Of a DNA stretch of 6,326 nucleotides, positions 1-4,608 are shown in pieces. The notes beneath the pieces are model-generated. The model was not told the origin of the DNA. It ran no database searches and saw nothing but the letters and a program-made list of their open reading frames with translations. This stretch comes from Prevotellaceae bacterium UBA4336. Its GTDB lineage: Bacteria > Bacteroidota > Bacteroidia > Bacteroidales > Bacteroidaceae. Both the position numbers and the translations under genes were made by a program. Each line of letters starts with the position of its first letter. Within the stretch, counting starts at the first letter, position 1. The stretch is from contig DGTM01000038.1 of assembly GCA_002394305.1 (NCBI GenBank), positions 1 through 6,326 on the forward strand, written 5' to 3'.

Positions 1-139
1 TTGCAGAAAAGTAAATAAGTATAACTTTCGGATGTAAAAGAGGAAGTAAAAATGGAAGTAAACTCGCTGACGCTCGTGGCTCCGCGACTACAATCGCGCC
101 TTTGTGCTAAAGCATCAAAGAAGTTATGTGCTACGCACA

Positions 140-173
140 GGACGATAGCTTTGGCATCCCCGTTGTATCGTCC
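140..173. other. Conserved hairpin in element copy 1
   Basis: GGACGATA (140-147) and TATCGTCC (166-173) form a perfect 8-bp stem around an 18-base loop containing TTGGCATCC (151-159). The same stem and the same nine loop bases recur in copy 2 (6265-6305), although the rest of the loop differs in sequence and length. Keeping the stem and one loop motif while the flanks diverge suggests a recognised structure. Whether it acts as DNA or RNA cannot be told from sequence. Confidence 0.65.
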
Positions 174-209
174 AGCACGCAGTGCTTTACTTCCTGCGCT
201 GAAAGCGCA
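174..209. other. Tandem short hairpins in element copy 1
   Basis: Two perfect short palindromes follow the conserved hairpin. AGCAC/GTGCT (174-186) has a 3-base loop and is identical in copy 2 (6306-6318). TGCGCT/AGCGCA (195-209) has a GAA loop; the matching part of copy 2 lies beyond the window end. Neither is followed by a T-run, so they do not look like intrinsic terminators. Confidence 0.55.
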
Positions 210-263
210 TAAATTCCTATTTAACTCCATTTTATAACTTCCGAAACTTAAATAAATAATAAG

Positions 264-584
264 ATGGTGAACAACGAATTGGAGATGCAGGAACGTGTCA
301 TTGACGTGCTCAAGACGGTCTATGACCCTGAGATACCTGTCAACATATACGACCTCGGCTTGATTTATCGCATAGAGCTCAACGAGGACAATACGGAGCT
401 GAGCGTCGACATGACGCTGACGGCGCCCAACTGTCCTGCTGCCGACTTCATCCTGGAAGACGTTCGCCAGAAGCTGGAGGCTATCACGGGGCTGCAGAAG
501 GTGGAGGTCAACCTTGTCTTCGAACCAGAATGGGACAAGAACATGATGAGCGAAGAGGCAAAAATGGAGATGGGATTCCTATGA
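264..584 (+). CDS. MIP18/DUF59-family iron-sulfur cluster assembly protein (SufT-like)
   Basis: A 106-residue single-domain protein of the MIP18/DUF59 (PaaD/SufT) family, cytosolic proteins that help mature or deliver Fe-S clusters. The signature DPEIPVNIYDLGLIY is at residues 21-35. The TAPNCPAA motif with the conserved cysteine (Cys57) is at 53-60, and the C-terminal tail WDKNMMSEEAKMEMGF (90-105) is typical of SufT-type members. Length is normal for the family. The ATG at 264 was chosen because it follows an A-rich leader (aaataaataataag) of the kind common in Bacteroidetes; Met8 (285) is a less likely alternative. The stop overlaps the lpxH start as ATGA, suggesting coupled translation. 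The right end of element copy 1 lies about 14 bases upstream, so its promoter may be in or before that element. No other suf gene is in view, so the exact client is unknown. The family call is firm; the specific role is inferred. Confidence 0.93.
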   Translation: MVNNELEMQERVIDVLKTVYDPEIPVNIYDLGLIYRIELNEDNTELSVDMTLTAPNCPAADFILEDVRQKLEAITGLQKVEVNLVFEPEWDKNMMSEEAKMEMGFL

Positions 585-1363
585 AGAATGTCTATTTCAT
601 AAGCGATGCCCACCTGGGCAGCCTTGCCGTCAAGCACCGCAGGCAGCAGGAGCGGCGGCTCGTCCGCTTCCTCGACGAGATAAAGGACAAGGCGGAAGCC
701 GTCTATATGCTCGGCGATATGTTCGACTTCTGGTTCGAGTACCGGACCGTCGTGCCCCAAGGCTTCACGCGCTTCCTGGGGAAAGTGAGCGAGCTGACCG
801 ATATGGGCGTTGAGGTGCACTTCTTTATCGGCAACCATGACATCTGGTGCCTCGACTACCTGGAGAGGGAATGTGGCGTGACGGTGCACCGCGATGCACT
901 TACCTTCGACATCGGCGACAAGACGTTCTACCTGGCTCATGGCGACGGCCTGGGCGACCCTGACCGGACGTTCCGTTTCATACGGGGCATCTTCCACAAC
1001 AAAGTGTGCCAATGGGCGTTCCGCTGGGTTCACCCCGACCTCGGCATGCGCTTCGGCTTAGCGTGGGCCAAGCACAGCAGGCTCAAACATTCGGGCTCCT
1101 CGCCTGGCGGCGAAGGCGGCGAACCGCCGTATCTCGGCGAAGACAGGGAGCCGCTGGTGCGGTTTGCGAAAGCGTATCTGCAGGGACATCCCGACGTTGA
1201 CTACTTCATTTTCGGCCATCGCCACATCGAGCTCGACTTGGCGCTCAACCGGCAGACACGCGTTCTCATCCTGGGCGACTGGATTTCGCAGTTCACCTAT
1301 GCTGTCTATAATGGCGAACAACTCTATTTAGAGAGCTATACCGAAGGGGAAGAACATTTGTAG
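581..1363 (+). CDS. lpxH: UDP-2,3-diacylglucosamine diphosphatase
   Basis: A 260-residue metallophosphoesterase matching LpxH. This enzyme hydrolyses UDP-2,3-diacylglucosamine to lipid X and UMP at the inner face of the cytoplasmic membrane, the fourth step of lipid A synthesis. The metal-binding blocks appear in the family order: DAH (Asp9, His11), GDMFD (Asp46, Asp49), GNHD (85-87), AHGDG (His120) and FGHRH (His213, His215). The frame is open upstream to 530, but ATG 581 is preferred because the protein then begins MKNVYFISDAHLGS, with the first motif at the usual distance from the N-terminus. It also gives the classic ATGA overlap with the upstream gene, and purine-rich GGAG/GGGA (566-575) precedes it. 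Residues 171-183 form a Gly/Pro/Ser-rich stretch (SGSSPGGEGGEPP) in the helical-cap region, which looks like a flexible insertion. Other calcineurin-like phosphoesterases share the metal motifs, but the overall pattern fits LpxH best. Confidence 0.92.
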   Translation: MKNVYFISDAHLGSLAVKHRRQQERRLVRFLDEIKDKAEAVYMLGDMFDFWFEYRTVVPQGFTRFLGKVSELTDMGVEVHFFIGNHDIWCLDYLERECGVTVHRDALTFDIGDKTFYLAHGDGLGDPDRTFRFIRGIFHNKVCQWAFRWVHPDLGMRFGLAWAKHSRLKHSGSSPGGEGGEPPYLGEDREPLVRFAKAYLQGHPDVDYFIFGHRHIELDLALNRQTRVLILGDWISQFTYAVYNGEQLYLESYTEGEEHL

Positions 1364-1381
1364 ATGTCATTTCCCCTCCGG
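1341..1381. terminator. Probable bidirectional terminator hairpin between convergent genes
   Basis: CCGAAGGGGAA (1341-1351) pairs with TTCCCCTCCGG (1371-1381) at 10 of 11 positions, and the 19-base loop has a small inner ACAT/ATGT pairing. The hairpin spans the lpxH stop codon and sits in the gap between the convergent lpxH and dipeptidase genes, where a shared terminator is expected. The downstream tract on the plus strand (taaaccttctgtgttattctt) is only moderately T-rich, so it is not a textbook intrinsic terminator. Confidence 0.5.
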
Positions 1382-1400
1382 TAAACCTTCTGTGTTATTC

Positions 1401-3065
1401 TTATTGTGGCATCTGATAGCGTGAGCCAGTCTGCTTGATAATCTGCTGCCTGTACTTCTCGGGATAGCCGGGACGAAGCACGGGACGCGGGTCGCCGCCG
1501 GGTGTCTTCTCGTACTGTCCGTTGTCGTCCATGCGCTTGACGGCCATGTCGTTGTACTTCACGATGATGAGCTGTGCCAACTGGTTCCATTCGTCCATCA
1601 TTGCGCCGCAGATGCGGTGGCTGTATGCCGAGAGGAACTTGACGGCTTCCTCTTTGCCCATAGCGGCGGCCTTGCTCTCCGTCTCGTCCTGGAGCGAGTT
1701 GTAGTCAGCCTCGAGGCGGTCGCGTACGCGCTGAAGCTCGGGGAAGAGGAGGTTGTATCGCAGGTAGACCATGTTGCTGACCCAGTTCTCTACCCAGTAG
1801 GCAGAGCGTGTGGAGAAGTGGAAGGCGTCGGCGGTGGTGGCGGCATAGCATTCGGGGGCCGTGGTCGTGCAGCAGTAGACGGGCGTGAATGCCGCCATGT
1901 TGGCGTCGTCGTTGGCAAACCATGTCACCCCGCCGATGTGGTTGGGAAGCCACGAGCGCATCTGGCTGACGTAGACGCATGCCGACTGCTGTGTGCTGAT
2001 GGGGCGCTCGTTGAAATACTTCTTGCCGTCCACTTCGAAGCTCAGCGGGGTGGGGCGGTAGGGCATCTCCCACGGGCCCATGCCGAGGTCGTCGGTCAGG
2101 GCGAGGGGCGTGCCTTCGTAGTGGTCGCGCATCATGTCCTTGAGGTCCTGGACGGAAAGTTGGGCCTTGGGCTTGACGTAGAGCGGGAGCACCTGGCCGG
2201 ACGTGTCGCCCATTGCATAGGGGAGATAGGGAGCCATGTCTTCGGCAGCCCACTTGTTGTAGTAGCTCCAGACGCGTGCCTCGCAGTAGCGCAATGCTCC
2301 GAAGTCAGCAGGGGCGTATGCCTTTGAGAACGAGAACTCTGCATCTTTCCCGCTGAAGTATCCCTTCTCGCGTGCAAAGCTGATGACGTCCTTTGCGTAG
2401 AGGCAGTTGTCCTTGTCCTTCAGCGGGAACTGATGAATGCGGCTGTGGTTGGCGTGACCGCTGATGCAGTCGTCGGGGATGCGCACGGCGACCCATACCG
2501 TTCCCTTGCGGCCCGGGCCTTTGCCTATCATCTCCAGTATCCAGACTTCGTTGGGGTCTGCTATGGTGAAGCTTTCGCCCTCGCTCTCGTAGCCGTAGTC
2601 TTGCGTCAGTTTCGTCATGACGTCGATGGCCTGGCGTGCTGTCTTGGCGCGTTGCAGGGTGAGCACCATCAGCGAACCGTAGTCGATGAGGCCTGAGATG
2701 GTGTCGGTGAGCTCTTCCCTGCCGCCGAAGGTCGTCTCGTGGATGGTGAGCTGATGTTCGTTCATCAGGCCGACGATGCCGTAGGTGTGGGCTACTTCGG
2801 GCACTTCGCCCAGGTAGTTGCTTGTCTCGTAGTGGTAGAGGGGGTGCATGGTCCCTGCGGGATGGTCGGCGGCCGGGATGACGCGGAGCGGTTCGAACGA
2901 GCCGTAGGAGTCCTGGCTGTAGGAGATGATGACGCTGCCATCCTTCGAGGCCTTCTTGCCGACAATCAGGTTGGTGCAGGCCGAGGCGGTTGAGCACTGG
3001 ACATTGAACATGGAACATTGTAGGCCGATGAACAATGCTTCGAGGAGTATAAATGCGCGTTTCAT
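1401..3065 (-). CDS. Secreted dipeptidase, peptidase family C69
   Basis: A 554-residue protein of peptidase family C69 (PepD-type, N-terminal nucleophile fold), which cleaves dipeptides with a cysteine nucleophile. The mature N-terminus is recognisable as CTNLIVGKKASKDGSVI (30-46): Cys30 is the expected nucleophile, and the KDGS motif follows. Further family features are YGIVGLMNEHQLTIHETTF (95-113) and the core ESFTIADPNEVWILEMIGKG (164-183) with GHANHSRI (203-210). Residues 1-29 form a signal peptide ending ASA, so cleavage would expose Cys30 directly. Export to the periplasm is inferred, fitting a role in peptide scavenging. A lipobox reading of ASAC is possible but weak, with Ala where Leu is usual. 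The start follows the nadC stop by 25 bases with an AAGAAA leader, so the two genes are probably co-transcribed. The signal peptide contains a 7-bp tandem repeat (2993-3020), which is odd. The family is certain; natural substrates are not known from sequence. Confidence 0.92.
   Translation of the reverse strand: MKRAFILLEALFIGLQCSMFNVQCSTASACTNLIVGKKASKDGSVIISYSQDSYGSFEPLRVIPAADHPAGTMHPLYHYETSNYLGEVPEVAHTYGIVGLMNEHQLTIHETTFGGREELTDTISGLIDYGSLMVLTLQRAKTARQAIDVMTKLTQDYGYESEGESFTIADPNEVWILEMIGKGPGRKGTVWVAVRIPDDCISGHANHSRIHQFPLKDKDNCLYAKDVISFAREKGYFSGKDAEFSFSKAYAPADFGALRYCEARVWSYYNKWAAEDMAPYLPYAMGDTSGQVLPLYVKPKAQLSVQDLKDMMRDHYEGTPLALTDDLGMGPWEMPYRPTPLSFEVDGKKYFNERPISTQQSACVYVSQMRSWLPNHIGGVTWFANDDANMAAFTPVYCCTTTAPECYAATTADAFHFSTRSAYWVENWVSNMVYLRYNLLFPELQRVRDRLEADYNSLQDETESKAAAMGKEEAVKFLSAYSHRICGAMMDEWNQLAQLIIVKYNDMAVKRMDDNGQYEKTPGGDPRPVLRPGYPEKYRQQIIKQTGSRYQMPQ
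2993..3020 (-). repeat. Four degenerate 7-bp tandem units inside the dipeptidase signal peptide
   Basis: On the coding strand the units are CAATGTT, CCATGTT, CAATGTC and CAGTGCT, followed by CAA. They encode residues 16-25 (QCSMFNVQCS), the stretch between the hydrophobic core and the cleavage site. Because the unit is not a multiple of three, loss or gain of one copy would break the frame. Similar (TTCAATG)n-like strings occur between genes in Bacteroidetes as far as I recall, so a dispersed repeat may have been absorbed into the gene. Confidence 0.65.
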
Positions 3066-3090
3066 TTTCTTGTGATTAGGTTGTAGCTGA

Positions 3091-3966
3091 CTATTTGATG
3101 ATGAGTTTGTCGCTGCCTGCTGCCTTGAAGCTCATGTCGAGCCCTTTTACGCTGTGGGTCAGTGCGCCGAAGGAAATGTAGTCCACGCCTGCCTGGGCAT
3201 AGGGAATCATGTTGTCGAAGGTGATGCCTCCGCTCGACTCTGTTTCGCACCGGCCGGCAACAATCTCGACGGCCCGTTTCGTGTCCTCGGGCGTGAAGTT
3301 GTCGAACATGATGCGGTCGCAACCTTCGGCCAGGGCTTCGTCCAGTTCCTTCCAGTTCCTGACTTCGCACTCTATCTTGAGGTTCTTGCCTTTCTCCTTC
3401 AGGTACTGCTTGGCGCGTGTGATGGCGTTGTGGACGCCTCCGCAGAAGTCGATGTGATTGTCTTTGAGCAGAATCATGTCGAAGAGGCCGATGCGGTGGT
3501 TCATGCCTCCGCCTATCTTCACGGCTTCTTTCTCGAGCATGCGCATGCCGGGTGTCGTCTTGCGTGTGTCCAGGACGCGTGTCTTGCAGCCAGCGTCGTA
3601 GATGGCCTGCTGGTAGCGGTGTGTCATGGTGGCGATGCCGCTCATGCGCTGCAGGATGTTGAGCATGAGGCGTTCTGTCTGCAGGAGGCTCTGCACTTTG
3701 CCCCGGACGCTCATCACGATGTCGCCGGGCTTGACGTGTGCGCCGTCCTGGATGAAGGTCTCGACCTCCAGTTCGGGGTCGAAGCGGTGGAACACTTGTT
3801 TGGCTATCTCCACACCGGCGAAGATGCCTTCCTCCTTGATGAGCAGTTTGCTTTCGCCCATCTCTGTCTCCGGGATGCAGCAGAGTGTGGTGTGGTCGCC
3901 GTCGCCGATGTCTTCGGCAAAGGACAGGTCAATGAGCCTGTCGTTGAGTTCTTCTACTGATAACAT
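3091..3966 (-). CDS. nadC: Nicotinate-nucleotide pyrophosphorylase (quinolinate phosphoribosyltransferase)
   Basis: A 291-residue cytosolic enzyme that converts quinolinate and PRPP to nicotinate mononucleotide, CO2 and pyrophosphate in de novo NAD synthesis. Family features in order: ERLMLNILQRMSGIAT (98-113), DTRKTTPGMRMLEKEAVKIG (133-152) with substrate-binding Arg135 and Lys136, NHRIGLFDMILLKDNH (156-171) with His157, Arg158 and Lys168, the acidic ECEV (199-202), MFDNF (220-224) and the phosphate-binding ESSGGI (243-248). Length and motif spacing are normal, so it is probably active. The ATG at 3966 follows an A-rich leader (aaataaagaaag) typical of Bacteroidetes initiation. Upstream lies a 168-base AT-rich repeat gap, so a promoter of its own is likely. 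The dipeptidase gene follows after 25 bases, probably in the same transcript. No nadA or nadB is in the window. Confidence 0.96.
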   Translation of the reverse strand: MLSVEELNDRLIDLSFAEDIGDGDHTTLCCIPETEMGESKLLIKEEGIFAGVEIAKQVFHRFDPELEVETFIQDGAHVKPGDIVMSVRGKVQSLLQTERLMLNILQRMSGIATMTHRYQQAIYDAGCKTRVLDTRKTTPGMRMLEKEAVKIGGGMNHRIGLFDMILLKDNHIDFCGGVHNAITRAKQYLKEKGKNLKIECEVRNWKELDEALAEGCDRIMFDNFTPEDTKRAVEIVAGRCETESSGGITFDNMIPYAQAGVDYISFGALTHSVKGLDMSFKAAGSDKLIIK

Positions 3967-3973
3967 CTTTCTT

Positions 3974-4086
3974 TATTTACTATTTGACTATTTACAATTT
4001 ACAATTTATTTACAATCCTAAATAATTTACGATTTGACGATTTACGATTTACTATTTATGTACTATTTAGTAATTTAGCCATTTAC
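3974..4086. repeat. AT-rich degenerate 7-bp repeat tract (RATTTAC/TATTTAC)
   Basis: The leader of nadC is built largely of heptamers of the form [A/G/T]ATTTAC or near variants. Examples are TATTTAC at 3974 and 3989, AATTTAC at 3996 and 4024, and GATTTAC at 4039 and 4046, with some 8-base TATTTGAC/GATTTGAC variants and an 11-base slip at 4003-4013. On the nadC strand this reads GTAAATC/GTAAATT. It is far more AT-rich than the flanking genes and has no coding potential. It may affect promoter bending or mRNA structure, or be drift by slippage. Confidence 0.75.
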
Positions 4087-4100
4087 AGCGCGGTAGCAAA
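4070..4100 (-). promoter_or_regulatory. Possible Bacteroidetes-type promoter for nadC
   Basis: On the minus strand TTTG (4100-4097) is followed, after 19 bases, by TAAATTAC (4077-4070). This resembles the Bacteroidetes primary sigma factor pattern of a -33 TTTG and a -7 TAnnTTTG with 19-21 bases between, but the last two bases of the -7 box do not match. It lies about 100 bases upstream of the nadC start. The tract is so rich in A, T and TTTG-like words that chance matches are likely. Confidence 0.25.
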
Positions 4101-4103
4101 TTC

Positions 4104-4131
4104 TTCACTCTTCACTCTTCACTCTTCACTC
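4104..4131. repeat. Four perfect 7-bp tandem repeats (TTCACTC)
   Basis: TTCACTC is repeated exactly at 4104, 4111, 4118 and 4125, with partial units (ttc) on both sides. On the rlmH strand the unit reads GAGTGAA, and the array begins three bases after the rlmH stop codon. Each unit contains TGA and the period is not divisible by three, so the array supplies stops in all three frames after rlmH. No protein or terminator hairpin is formed. Perfect identity suggests recent slippage-driven growth. Confidence 0.9.
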
Positions 4132-4134
4132 TTC

Positions 4135-4608
4135 TCATTCATGATGGTATGGTTCGCCGTTCAGGATGGTCATGGCTCGGTATATCTGTTCCACGAAGAG
4201 CATGCGCACCATTTGGTGTGAGAGTGTCATGCGGCTGAGGCTGACCTCTTCGTTTCCTTTCTGATGGACGGCCGGAGAGAAGCCGTAGGGACCGCCCACG
4301 ATGAAGACGAGGCGTTTGGGTCCGGCTGCCATCTTCTTCTGCATCCATGCGGCGAACTCCGTGCTGGTGCGCTCGCTGCCGTGCTCGTCGAGGAGCACCA
4401 CGTAGTCGCCGGGCTGCAGGCTTCGCAGGATGAGCTCGCCCTCGCGTGCTTTCTGCTCGTTCTGGCTGATTCCCTTCGTGTTCTTGAGTTCGGGTATGAC
4501 CTCGATGTCGAAGGGGATGTAGTGCCGGATGCGCTCGGCATATTCCTGTATGATGGCGGCAAAGCGCTTGTCGGCGGTCTTGCCTGTCACGATGAGTAGG
4601 CCCTTCAC
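4135..4608 (-). CDS. rlmH: 23S rRNA (pseudouridine1915-N3)-methyltransferase
   Basis: A 157-residue SPOUT-class methyltransferase of the RlmH (YbeA) family, which uses S-adenosylmethionine to methylate pseudouridine 1915 in helix 69 of 23S rRNA on assembled 70S ribosomes. Family motifs: VVLLDEHG (70-77), the SAM-binding glycine loop FIVGGPYGF (102-110), the trefoil-knot segment SLSRMTLSHQMVRMLFVEQ (123-141), and the C-terminal PYHHE (153-157). Length equals the family norm. The start codon is GTG at 4608, giving MKGLLIVTGKT, the expected N-terminus. It overlaps the upstream lipoprotein stop as GTGA and is preceded six bases away by a clear Shine-Dalgarno site, GGAGGA (4620-4615), unusual for Bacteroidetes, so coupled translation is likely. 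The gene ends directly against the TTCACTC array. Confidence 0.96.
   Translation of the reverse strand: MKGLLIVTGKTADKRFAAIIQEYAERIRHYIPFDIEVIPELKNTKGISQNEQKAREGELILRSLQPGDYVVLLDEHGSERTSTEFAAWMQKKMAAGPKRLVFIVGGPYGFSPAVHQKGNEEVSLSRMTLSHQMVRMLFVEQIYRAMTILNGEPYHHE

Larger units (their letters stand above)
22..250. repeat. Structured inverted-repeat element, copy 1 (MITE-like, no ORF)
   Basis: This stretch fills the space upstream of the DUF59 gene. Its left arm (about 22-60) has GGATGT/GGAAGT motifs at 30, 42 and 54, a 12-base period. Its right arm (about 189-250) carries the motif inverted as ACTTCC, AACTCC, AATTCC and ACTTCC at 237, 223, 212 and 189. The outer ends pair imperfectly as inverted repeats around TTTCGG/CCGAAA. 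Between the arms is a chain of short palindromes: 100-120, 128-138, 140-173, 174-186 and 195-209. A second copy in the same orientation begins at 6171, and bases 166-194 are identical to 6298-6326. TAAATAA occurs just outside both ends (12-18 and 249-255) and could be a target duplication, but this is simple AT-rich sequence. There is no transposase. I infer a non-autonomous mobile or dispersed structured element; it could instead be a regulatory leader. Confidence 0.7.

Noticed and set aside
174..209. Intrinsic terminators upstream of the DUF59 gene
   Set aside because: The hairpins have short stems and no T-run after them, and they belong to the repeat element.
52..237. Possible 61-residue protein in the upstream region
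   Set aside because: It lies wholly inside the repeat element. The equivalent frame in copy 2 (ATG at 6200) matches only for the first six residues and stops after 20 codons, so the frame is not conserved.
365..1033. 222-codon open frame antisense to DUF59 and lpxH
   Set aside because: It runs across two genes with clear family motifs and resembles no known protein.
581..1363. Upstream start at 530 for lpxH
   Set aside because: It would add 17 residues unlike the family N-terminus and a long overlap with the DUF59 gene; the ATG at 581 places the first metal motif correctly.
3154..3960. 268-codon open frame antisense to nadC
   Set aside because: nadC on the other strand carries all family motifs; this frame shows no recognisable domain and has typical shadow composition.
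4104..4131. CRISPR-like array
   Set aside because: Units are 7 bp with no spacers and no cas genes nearby; it is a simple tandem repeat.
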